A DNA stretch of 8,335 nt, from assembly GCA_016203825.1 (NCBI GenBank), contig JACQMA010000152.1, positions 1 to 8,335 on the forward strand, read 5' to 3'. The notes below the pieces were generated by a model. That model made no database searches, was not told where the DNA came from, and was given only the letters and a program-made list of their open reading frames with translations. This stretch comes from Deltaproteobacteria bacterium. GTDB lineage: Bacteria > UBA10199 > 2-02-FULL-44-16. The position numbers were made by a program, and so were the translations under genes. Shown in pieces: positions 1 through 7,300 of the stretch (positions are counted from its first letter, which is position 1; each line of letters starts with the position of its first letter).

Positions 1-49
1 CACTTGCATGGGGTGCAAGGGGTCGTTGGTTCAAATCCAATCGCCCCGA
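1..49 (+). tRNA. tRNA-Pro(GGG), 3' part (5' end outside window)
   Basis: The fragment folds as the 3' two thirds of a tRNA. The anticodon stem CTTGC (3-7) pairs with GCAAG (15-19) around the seven-base loop ATGGGGT, placing anticodon GGG at 10-12 after the invariant T33 and before G37, as in proline tRNAs reading CCC. A five-base variable loop follows. The T arm is GTTGG/CCAAT around TTCAAAT (25-41). The acceptor 3' strand CGCCCCG (42-48) ends with discriminator A (49). A terminal C1-G72 pair with A73 is typical of bacterial tRNA-Pro; G72 and A73 are visible here, while C1 would lie upstream of the window. The next bases are CAT, so CCA is not encoded and must be added by the CCA-adding enzyme. 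Confidence 0.88.
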
Positions 50-54
50 CATTC

Positions 55-101
55 GGACGCAACACGTTTTTTGCAATTGGCAAAAATCGTTTGTTGCGTC
101 C
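55..101. repeat. Nested perfect inverted repeat (long hairpin) between tRNA-Pro and CBS gene
   Basis: The outer arms GGACGCAACA (55-64) and TGTTGCGTCC (92-101) pair perfectly over 10 bases. Inside them TTTTTGC (68-74) pairs perfectly with GCAAAAA (80-86) around the loop AATTG. The structure lies six bases after the tRNA 3' end and 46 bases before the next start codon. It may end or protect the tRNA transcript, or act in the leader of the downstream operon. The T run sits on the 5' side of the inner stem and no clean U tract follows the outer stem, so it is not a textbook intrinsic terminator. Confidence 0.7.
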
Positions 102-147
102 AGAACACGCCATAGCCTTGGCGACGGCGGGTCATAGGTATCAAATC

Positions 148-1515
148 ATGTGGCATGAAAGTCTTTTGAGTATGATTGGAAAGACACCGCTCGTGCGGCT
201 CCGAAAGGTGGCAGCCCACGTGAAGCCCACGGTGCTGGTCAAACTCGAGTATTTTAATCCCGGTCACTCGGTCAAAGACCGCATTGCGCTCAAGATGGTT
301 GAAGACGCCGAACGCGCGGGAACACTCAAACCCGGTGGGACGATTATCGAGTGTACGAGCGGCAACACCGGGATGGGGCTTGCCGTGGTCGCGGCGATCA
401 AAGGCTATCGCTCGATCTTCACCATTAATGATAAACAGAGTCAGGAAAAGATCGATTCCTTGCGCGCGCTCGGTGCCGAGGTTGTCGTGTGCCCTACGAA
501 TGTGGCTCCCGATGATCCACGATCGTACTATTCGGTGGCGAAGCGCTTAAATCAGGAAATCCCGAATTCATTTCATCCCAATCAGTATGACAATACCTCG
601 AATACGGTGGCGCATTATGAAACCACCGGTCCCGAAATTTGGGCCGACACCGCGGGCAAGGTGACACATTTTGTGTGCGGTATGGGGACGTGTGGAACGA
701 TTTCAGGCGTGTCCAAATTCCTCAAGGAAAAAAATCCGTATGTCCAGACGATTGGTGCCGATACGTACGGATCCGTTTTCAAGAAGTATAAAGAAACCGG
801 CGAATTCGATGAACAGGAAATCTATCCGTATCTCACGGAAGGGATTGGTGAGGATATCATTCCTCAGAATGCCGATTTTTCCATCGTGGATCGAGTCGAC
901 AAGGTGAGCGATCGCGATGCCTTTCTGATGACAAGGAAACTCGCCCGTCTCGAGGGCATCTTCGTTGGTGGCTCGGGTGGGACCGCGGTCGTTGCGGGAC
1001 TGCGTGTGGCGGAAGCGTTGGGGAAGAACGATGTCGTGGTCATTCTGATTGCCGATCACGGGACGCGGTATCTCGGAAAAATTTTCAACGACACCTGGAT
1101 GAAGGCGCATGGGATGCTGGATGGAGAAGCAACGCTTACGGCTCTGGATATTCTTGCGCGTCGCGACAAGTCACGCGGGTTGATCGTGGTCGGCCCCGAT
1201 GACCCGTTGTCACAGGCGATGCACCTCATGAAGGCGCATGATATTTCCCAGGTGCCGGTCATCGAGAAGGGGAAGGTCATCGGGAATGTGACCGAGTCGA
1301 AACTCTTGAATGCCGTCCTCGACAATCCGTCGCGAAAATCCCAACCCGTGAAGACCATCATGGGAGATCCTTTCCCTTTTGTGACGCCAACCACCAAAGT
1401 CGATGCGATTGCGAAGATGGTGACCCGCGATAACCCGGCCGTCCTCGTTCAAACGGACGATGGTCAGCTTCACCTCATCACCAAGTACGATCTCCTCTCC
1501 GTTTTTGCCGAATGA
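148..1515 (+). CDS. cbs: Cystathionine beta-synthase (PLP-dependent, with C-terminal CBS domain pair)
   Basis: This 455-residue enzyme should condense serine and homocysteine to cystathionine, the first step of transsulfuration toward cysteine, in the cytoplasm. Residues 1-320 are the fold-type II PLP domain: IGKTPLVRL near the N-terminus, the Schiff-base lysine K43 in SVKDR, the substrate loop TSGNTG (70-75), the phosphate-binding loop GTCGT (180-184) and the late motif GGSGGTA (274-280). The stretch DHGTRYLGKIFNDTWM (303-318) is typical of cystathionine beta-synthases rather than CysK/CysM. Residues about 335-453 form two CBS motifs (SQVPVIEKGKVIGNVTE; HLITKYDLL), a likely regulatory adenosyl-ligand module. 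Overall it resembles the Bacteroidetes-type enzyme. The open frame extends upstream into the tRNA, so I start at ATG 148, where family homology begins; no strong ribosome binding site is visible. Its last four bases overlap mnmA. O-acetylserine sulfhydrylase activity is a less likely alternative. Confidence 0.9.
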   Translation: MWHESLLSMIGKTPLVRLRKVAAHVKPTVLVKLEYFNPGHSVKDRIALKMVEDAERAGTLKPGGTIIECTSGNTGMGLAVVAAIKGYRSIFTINDKQSQEKIDSLRALGAEVVVCPTNVAPDDPRSYYSVAKRLNQEIPNSFHPNQYDNTSNTVAHYETTGPEIWADTAGKVTHFVCGMGTCGTISGVSKFLKEKNPYVQTIGADTYGSVFKKYKETGEFDEQEIYPYLTEGIGEDIIPQNADFSIVDRVDKVSDRDAFLMTRKLARLEGIFVGGSGGTAVVAGLRVAEALGKNDVVVILIADHGTRYLGKIFNDTWMKAHGMLDGEATLTALDILARRDKSRGLIVVGPDDPLSQAMHLMKAHDISQVPVIEKGKVIGNVTESKLLNAVLDNPSRKSQPVKTIMGDPFPFVTPTTKVDAIAKMVTRDNPAVLVQTDDGQLHLITKYDLLSVFAE

Positions 1516-2579
1516 AGCCCAAGGTCCTCGTCGCGATGTCGGGAGGGGTTGATTCCTCCGTTGCTGCCGTGGTCCTCAAGGAAGCGGGCTTCGAGGTGAT
1601 TGGTGCATCGATGCACCTCACAAGCTGTCACCGTCCCACCGATCGGAGCTGCTGCTCGGCCCTCGATCGACTCGACGCCAAGCGCGTGTGCGAGACGATT
1701 GGCGTTCCCTACGTGAGTCTCGATTATCGCGAGCGTTTCAAGCGCGACGTGATTGAACCCTTTATTCGCGATTATGCCCAGGGGCGCACACCGATTCCGT
1801 GCGTGCAGTGCAATTCCGAGCTCAAGTTTTCGGCCCTGTTTGACGAGATGGAAAAACTTGGGGCGACGTCGGTGGCCACCGGTCACTATGCGCGGGTTGA
1901 TCACGATGCCGAGGGACGTTACCGACTGTTGCGCGGTCACGACCGTGTGAAGGATCAAAGTTATTATCTCTACGCGCTGACCCAGAAGGAACTTTCCCGT
2001 CTCAAACTCCCCATTGGCGATCTTGAAAAACGTGATGTCCGTGAACTTGCACGCCGTTTTGGTTTGGTGACGGCAGAGAAACCCGACAGCCAGGAGATCT
2101 GTTTTGTCACGAATGGTGACTATGTCTCTTTTCTCGAAGAGAGTGCGGCCGATCGGCTTCCCCATGGAGGGCATTTTGTCGATCGCGATGGAAAGGTCCT
2201 CGGTCGTCACGAGGGGATTTACGCGTATACGATTGGCCAGCGACGTGGGTTGGGAATGACGTTTGGAAAACCGATGTATGTCCTCGAAATTCGTCCCGCA
2301 ACGAATGAAGTCGTCCTGGGTTCCGACGATGATCTGCTTGCCGATACGATGACGGTCGAGAAGGTGAGCTGGATGCACCCCGCGTTTGCCGATACCTGTG
2401 GCGAAGGAATGGAAGTCCAGATACGCGCTCAGCATCGTGCGGCGTCGGCGCGTGTCGTCGTTGAAACAGCAAGAAAAGTTCGCGTGACCTTTGCGGAACC
2501 GCAGCGCGCGATTGCCCCGGGGCAAGTCGCGGCGTTCTATCGTGGCGAAGAAATGCTTGGCGGAGGTGTGATCCAGTGA
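1512..2579 (+). CDS. mnmA: tRNA-specific 2-thiouridylase MnmA
   Basis: This 355-residue protein has the usual length for MnmA, which adenylates and then thiolates C2 of uridine 34 in the tRNAs for Lys, Glu and Gln, taking sulfur relayed from a cysteine desulfurase. The N-terminal PP-loop SGGVDSS (10-16) binds ATP. Cys100 in CVQCN matches the catalytic nucleophile and Cys197 in SQEICF the second catalytic cysteine. GHYAR (124-128), DQSYYLY (148-154) and the YTIGQRRGLG block near 240 are further family hallmarks, and the C-terminal beta-barrel is present. An extra CC pair at 47-48 lies in the DRSCCS segment seen in many bacterial members. The ATG overlaps the upstream TGA as ATGA, and no separate ribosome binding site is evident, so translational coupling to the cystathionine synthase gene is likely. 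Confidence 0.96.
   Translation: MKPKVLVAMSGGVDSSVAAVVLKEAGFEVIGASMHLTSCHRPTDRSCCSALDRLDAKRVCETIGVPYVSLDYRERFKRDVIEPFIRDYAQGRTPIPCVQCNSELKFSALFDEMEKLGATSVATGHYARVDHDAEGRYRLLRGHDRVKDQSYYLYALTQKELSRLKLPIGDLEKRDVRELARRFGLVTAEKPDSQEICFVTNGDYVSFLEESAADRLPHGGHFVDRDGKVLGRHEGIYAYTIGQRRGLGMTFGKPMYVLEIRPATNEVVLGSDDDLLADTMTVEKVSWMHPAFADTCGEGMEVQIRAQHRAASARVVVETARKVRVTFAEPQRAIAPGQVAAFYRGEEMLGGGVIQ
2562..2568 (+). promoter_or_regulatory. Ribosome binding site for rnc
   Basis: GGAGGTG lies inside the 3' end of mnmA, seven bases before a GTG at 2576 and ten before the ATG at 2579. It is a strong Shine-Dalgarno match and serves the overlapping rnc start. The spacing does not decide between the two starts. 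Confidence 0.7.
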
Positions 2580-3289
2580 TGTCGTTCAAACGCAACGATC
2601 CCCTTCGACCCTTCGAAAAACTCTTGGGGTATCGCTTCAAGTCCAAAGATCATCTGCGGCGAGCGTTGACCCATAAGTCCTATGCGAATGAGAAACGTCT
2701 CCCCGCATCAGAGCATAATGAACGTTACGAATTTTTGGGTGATGCCGTCTTGGAACTCGCGGTCAGTCAACTCCTCATGCAACGATTTCCCGACGCGCCG
2801 GAGGGCGAGCTCTCAAAACTCCGAGCCGCGCTCGTCAATGAAGAGCAACTTGCTGGGGTTGCGCGAACATTTCGTCTGGGGGAATTTCTTTTTATCGGAA
2901 AAGGAGAGGATCAGACGGGCGGGCGCGACAAACCGTCGTTGCTGTCCGATGCCCTCGAGGCGGTTTTCGGCGCTGTTTTTTGTGATCGTGGTTTTCTGAA
3001 AGCCCGCGACGTTATTGAGCAGCATATGGCAGATCTCCTTGATCAAGCCGGCGGGGTAGGGTTTGTTCGCGATTATAAAACGAAGCTTCAGGAAGAAGCG
3101 CAGAGTCGCTTTCGAACCGTTCCGCGATATCGTCTGGTGCGCGAGACCGGTCCCGATCACCGCAAGCAATTCGAAGTGTCTCTTTCCATCAATAACGAAC
3201 CGTGGTCGGTTGGTTTTGGCGCGAGCAAGAAGGCCGCCGAACAAGACGCTGCCCGCCAAGCCCTTGAAAAATTTCAGGAATTCCACTAG
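2579..3289 (+). CDS. rnc: Ribonuclease III
   Basis: This 236-residue protein has the standard length and layout of bacterial RNase III, which cleaves double-stranded RNA in rRNA precursors and regulatory duplexes. The catalytic domain (about 10-155) carries the signature NERYEFLGDAVLEL (47-60). The metal-binding acidic residues correspond to E48, D55, D124 and E127, the last two in LSDALEAVFG. A double-stranded RNA-binding domain follows (about 164-233), opening with DYKTKLQEEAQ and ending with GASKKAAEQDAA. I use ATG 2579, which overlaps the mnmA stop as TGATG; a GTG at 2576 is an equally possible start and adds one residue. It is the last gene of the cbs-mnmA-rnc unit. The last base of its stop codon is also the first base of the promoter-like element of the next gene. 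Confidence 0.96.
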   Translation: MSFKRNDPLRPFEKLLGYRFKSKDHLRRALTHKSYANEKRLPASEHNERYEFLGDAVLELAVSQLLMQRFPDAPEGELSKLRAALVNEEQLAGVARTFRLGEFLFIGKGEDQTGGRDKPSLLSDALEAVFGAVFCDRGFLKARDVIEQHMADLLDQAGGVGFVRDYKTKLQEEAQSRFRTVPRYRLVRETGPDHRKQFEVSLSINNEPWSVGFGASKKAAEQDAARQALEKFQEFH

Positions 3290-3315
3290 CAACTTTTTTC
3301 GAAAACTGCCGATAA
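3289..3315 (+). promoter_or_regulatory. Sigma-28-like promoter element, copy A
   Basis: GCAACTTT (3289-3296), an 11-base spacer and GCCGATAA (3308-3315) reproduce the spacing of sigma-28 (FliA/SigD) promoters, whose enterobacterial consensus is TAAAGTTT-N11-GCCGATAA. The -10 is an exact match; the -35 matches 5 of 8 bases. The predicted start of transcription is about seven bases downstream, just before the AGGAGG of the next gene. A near-copy lies at 7603-7629 with identical spacing. The match is seen directly; the sigma factor involved is inferred. Confidence 0.6.
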
Positions 3316-3325
3316 TAAAGGTATG

Positions 3326-3331
3326 AGGAGG
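3326..3331 (+). promoter_or_regulatory. Ribosome binding site AGGAGG
   Basis: A perfect AGGAGG ends 10 bases before ATG 3342 and fixes the start of the unrecognised gene there. It is the strongest Shine-Dalgarno match in the window. Confidence 0.8.
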
Positions 3332-3341
3332 AACAGAAATC

Positions 3342-4133
3342 ATGATCGCAGCCGGTGCAACCAGTCCACTTGCGGGAGCGCGTCTAAGAGTCGGTGACGT
3401 TATCAGTGTTGCCAGCCGAACTGGAGCGGCGCTCGCTCACGTTCGTCCAATCACAGATCAGGGGAAAGAGTTGGTAGCACAAGTTCTTAGTGCCTTTCGA
3501 AGCGCCTCTGCAGAGGAGCTCGCACGAACTGGAGCTTCCGCGCTCGATGTTCTTCGAGTGGGAAACCTTGATGCTGTGAGGGGTGTTTCTCCGCAGCAAC
3601 GGGAGATGATCAACCGTTTGCAGCCGAACGATCTCGCGATGTTGCGGGATGCCGCACTACGTTTAGGTGACAGTATTCAGATGGCAACCGGACGCCGCAT
3701 TTGCATAACGGCGGAGCAACTCTATAGAATCGCCGAAGCAGCGGGAGAAAGAGCGCGAGATTCGTATGTTACTGTTCGTGCTTCAACGGATAGTGCAGTT
3801 ACTTTCGCTCGGCAATGGGCCTCTGCTGCTGGTCAGTATTTTTCTCAAGCGATTTCCATGGTTCGCAGAAGCAATCCAACGATTGTCGGAGGGACGGCTG
3901 CTGGGGCGGCGGCTACCGAGAGGCACTCGTTCCGGGCGCAGTCGCGTCTGTCGGTGCTGCACTTACCAAAGCTGGGCCATATGGTGCAGCCGCAGCTGTT
4001 GGTATTCTTGTTGGATCTGCGATTCATTTTTCCGGAGTTGGGAGATATACCGGAACCGACTGGCTCGGGGAAAGAATCGGCGATCTGCTTTATAAGTAGT
4101 CTTCGTCATCATCCTGACATTCCACATTATTAG
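3342..4133 (+). CDS. Unrecognised Ala-rich protein, probably frameshifted near its C-terminus
   Basis: I do not recognise this family. As written the frame encodes 263 residues. Residues 1-187 are Ala-rich, probably mostly helical and soluble, with no signal peptide; segments such as ELVAQVLSAFRSASAEELAR and LAMLRDAALRLGDSI look amphipathic. After IVGGTAAG (about 181-188) the reading changes character: His, Arg, Gln and Pro become frequent and the sequence looks like out-of-frame translation. The -1 frame over the same bases instead gives a coherent Gly/Ala-rich hydrophobic stretch ending at TAG 4097-4099. One extra G in GGGG (3903-3906) would join the two into a 252-residue protein. The start is supported by AGGAGG and the sigma-28-like element. 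It stands alone, 52 bases after rnc. A bacteriocin-like or membrane-inserting role is speculation from the C-terminus only. Confidence 0.6.
   Translation: MIAAGATSPLAGARLRVGDVISVASRTGAALAHVRPITDQGKELVAQVLSAFRSASAEELARTGASALDVLRVGNLDAVRGVSPQQREMINRLQPNDLAMLRDAALRLGDSIQMATGRRICITAEQLYRIAEAAGERARDSYVTVRASTDSAVTFARQWASAAGQYFSQAISMVRRSNPTIVGGTAAGAAATERHSFRAQSRLSVLHLPKLGHMVQPQLLVFLLDLRFIFPELGDIPEPTGSGKESAICFISSLRHHPDIPHY
3905..4099 (+). pseudogene. Displaced C-terminal segment of the 3342 gene (-1 frame)
   Basis: Read in the -1 frame, these bases encode a Gly/Ala-rich segment that includes VGAALTKAGPYGAAAAVGIL and then VGSAIHFSGVGRYTGTDW, ending in GERIGDLLYK before TAG. The small-residue spacing (G-x3-G and A-x3-G patterns) resembles a glycine-zipper membrane segment. 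It has no ribosome binding site or credible start of its own, since the upstream part of this frame is rich in Cys, Trp and Arg and looks non-coding. I therefore read it as the true C-terminus of the gene starting at 3342, cut off by an indel or a base-calling error around 3903-3911. Confidence 0.6.
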
Positions 4134-4319
4134 CCAAGAAAGCCGATTGACCAAAAAGCACCTTCGAAAAACTCGCGTCAGATTTTTGACACCGTTTCTC
4201 AAAATGAGAACGCCCGCCAACCCTTTTGATGGAAAAACACCTTATCTTTTGCGCATGTGGGTATGGCATGCTTTTTGCTACCTGATGCCTGTGGTACGTT
4301 GGTGAAAAGTGAGGTGTCT
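4100..4319. other. Intergenic stretch upstream of the large secreted protein
   Basis: About 220 bases without a convincing gene (the 3342 frame as written runs to 4133). It holds a TTGACA at 4186-4191 with no matching -10 at normal spacing, a short palindrome (4196-4210) and a weak inverted repeat GGCAT/ATGCC (4265-4289) in the likely leader. A GCCGATTG at 4142-4149 has no -35 partner. I see no clear terminator for the preceding gene and cannot place the promoter of the following one. Confidence 0.5.
4196..4210. repeat. Short palindrome TTCTCA-AAA-TGAGAA
   Basis: Six-base perfect arms around a three-base spacer, 110 bases before the start of the large secreted protein and just after a TTGACA hexamer. 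It could be an operator half-site pair or chance; no second copy is seen. Confidence 0.35.
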
Positions 4320-7300
4320 ATGTCTCGACGATGGATGTTGCTTCTCTTTCTCTTCTCCGTCCTTCCCTCGAATCTTGAGGCTGCGACGATCCCTGTGACC
4401 ACAGGGGCCGATGAGTTTGATCTCGAAGAACCAGGTGTTGGGTGTTCCCTCCGTGAGGCGATTCAAGCTGCAAATACCGATGCCAACTTTGGAGGGTGCG
4501 CGACGGGAAGCGGGGCTGATAGCATCACTTTACCATCTGGACCCTTTCTCCTCACTCGTTCAGGACCTGACGAAGATGATAATCAATCAGGTGACCTCGA
4601 TATTCGTTCTAACCTGACGATTAACTTTATAGGCGGCCCAAGTTTACCGGCAACGATTGATGGAGGAAATACAACGCGAGTTTTCCAGATCCATCCCACT
4701 GCATCCAATGTTCTTTTCAGAAACATCACAATCACTCATGGGCGTGCCAATGACCTTGCAATTGGATCTGGCGGGGGAATTCTCAATTGGGGCGGGCTCA
4801 CTCTCGAGGGAGTAGCTGTGGTGGGAAACAATGCTGATTCTGGAGGTGGGGTGGCAAATGGTGAGGGAGCAGAACTTTCGATTCAGAGCAGCACGTTCGA
4901 ACAAAACGGGGCGTCGAATTTTGGCGGAGGTATTTTTAATGATGACGGTGAGACCATCAGGGTTAGGAGCGGCACATTCATCGATAATCTTTCAGGCGAC
5001 GATGGAGCCGGCATCTATTCCATTGATGGTGATGTGAGGATTACAGGAAGCACGTTTGAGGGAAACCAGGCGGTTGGCCGGGGAGGCGCTGTTTTTAGTG
5101 ATAAATGGTTGTTTGTGGAGAGCAGCACCTTTTCTGGAAACAGTTCCCAGGAAGCGGGAGGCGCCATTGCGGCCTCAGGTATGGAGTCTTCTCTATCCGT
5201 CGTGAACAGTACGATCACGAATAATCGTTCATTTGCAGCAGGCGGTGGCATCTATGTCAGTCTGGGTGTTGCGGAGATCGTCAATTCGACGATCACCTTT
5301 AACGTGGCACGGCGTGCAGATTTGGTTTTTGTGGTCGGTGGTGGGGTTGCGCACGACGCCGCACGACCCGTCACCCTTTCCAACAGCATTGTCTTTGGGA
5401 ACGAGAGTGAGGATTGTAGCGGCGGAATTGATTCCGGTGGAGGAAATATTGTCGGCGTGACCGACAATTGTGTTTTCCGGGGGACGGCCGAAGATCGTGT
5501 GGGAGGTAGCGAGCAGCCGCTTGTTTTTGGGATAGGCGCCTTGGGTTTCCATGGTTTGAGCGGAATCCTCACGCAGTTCAGGCCTCTTACGGAAGGAAGT
5601 TCGCTCGCTGTTCGATATGCACAGCCGGAGCTCTGTCCCGAGACAGACCAGCTGGGCAATGAACGATTCGATACAACCATCGGAGACACAACGTGCGACA
5701 GTGGTGCATTTGAATCACGTTACGGGGATGGAATTATCAGTTTTCCTGAGGTGTGCGACGATGCAAATGGCACCAATACGGATGCATGCGTTGACGGTCA
5801 ATGGGCAAGGTGCGGTGATGGTTTTGTGCAGCCTGGTCGTGGTGAAACCTGCGAAGATGGGGTTGGCAGCGACGTCGATGCTGATTGCAATTCATGTGTC
5901 GTTGCAACCTGCGGGGATGGAGTTGTTCGTGCCGGAGTTGAAGAATGTGATGACGGAAACACGAACCAGAGCGACGATTGTCGCTCCTGTCGTCTCCCGT
6001 TCTGCGGGGATGGCATTCCCGATTCAGGTGAACAATGCGATGACGGAGATGGTATAGACAGTGACGAGTGCACAAACGCCTGTCAGCTCGCGCGGTGCGG
6101 TGACTCCATTCGTGGACTCGACGAAGAATGCGATTTTGGTGGTGTCGACACCACCACGTGCAATGCCAATTGCACCTATGTCGCCTGTCGAGATGGCTAT
6201 TTCAACGAAGTGGCCGAGCAGTGCGAGCGGGATTTCGATACGACCGGATCGTGTGACGACGACTGCACCGTAACGGTGTGTGGTGACGGTCTTGTCAACG
6301 ATCGAGCGGGGGAAACCTGTGATGATAATAATAATGTGACCGAATCTTGTGCATATGGCGAGAGAACCTGCGAAGTCTGCGCCTCGAACTGTCAGGAAGG
6401 GCTTGGCATCACCTCCTTCTGCGGTGATGGCGATGAGAATGGCTCCGACGAACAGTGTGACGATGGCAATCTGGTCGATACCGATGCCTGCACCAATACC
6501 TGCCAGGATGCACGCTGTGGCGATGGCTTCGTTGGGCCCGGTGAGGCGTGCGACGACGGCAATGAGGTGAATACCGACATGTGTACCAATGCCTGCCAGT
6601 CACCTCGATGCGGTGACGGATTCATCCAATCCGGTGAGGCGTGTGACGATGGAGATGCCGTCAATAGCGATACGAGTGCCAATACCTGCCGAAGCACCTG
6701 TCGACTTCCGAGTTGCGGCGACGGAGTGACCGATGAAGGTGAGGGATGTGATGACGGGAATATTGATGACAGTGATGCCTGTTTGAGGACCTGTGTATCC
6801 GCCACCTGCGGCGATGGCGCTGTCCAGTCGGCAACCGAGCAGTGCGATAATGGTACAGGAATCAGCGCAACAGCAGCCAACGCATGCCGATTGGCCTGCG
6901 TGCGCGCCTTCTGCGGCGATGGTATTGTGGACGATGGTGAAGCCTGCGATGATGGCAACAACGTGGATGGCGATGTGTGCACGAATGCCTGTCAAGTTGC
7001 GCGGTGTGGTGACGGGATTCTCGGACCCAATGAGGCCTGTGATGACGCCAACGTCGTTGATACCGATGCGTGCATAAGTGCATGCCGGCTTCCCACTTGC
7101 GGTGATGGATTTACGCAAGAGGGTGAAGTCTGTGACGCTGGTGCAGACAACGGACAGCCCAACCGTTGCAATGCAGAGTGTAGCGGTCAGACAGCGGCGG
7201 TCTGCGGGAACAGGGTTCAAGAGACTGGCGAAGCGTGCGATGCGGGACAAGCGACCCAGGAATGTGATGCCGATTGTACCGTGGCCGAGTGCGGTGATGG

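Noticed and set aside
4..147. Upstream extension of the cystathionine synthase reading frame to position 4
   Set aside because: It would translate the tRNA-Pro and the hairpin; the family homology begins at the ATG at 148.
2337..2399. GCCGATAC at 2340-2347 and 2389-2396 within mnmA as further promoters
   Set aside because: They are in-frame Ala-Asp-Thr codons, common in this genome, with no GCAAC block 11 bases upstream.
1470..2525. Long open frame (351 codons) on the minus strand
   Set aside because: It lies wholly opposite mnmA, whose catalytic motifs are clear on the plus strand; the protein has no recognisable features and reflects codon bias.
3766..4095. Third-frame open stretch overlapping the orphan gene
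   Set aside because: It is rich in Cys, Trp and Arg, with no ribosome binding site, and is consistent with out-of-frame reading.
4161..4183. Third copy of the promoter-like element (CCTTCGAAAAACT resembles copy A's spacer)
   Set aside because: There is no GCCGATA at the right distance and the GCAAC block is altered; the similarity is confined to an A-rich stretch.
4186..4215. Sigma-70 promoter built on TTGACA at 4186-4191
   Set aside because: No TATAAT-like hexamer occurs 15-19 bases downstream.
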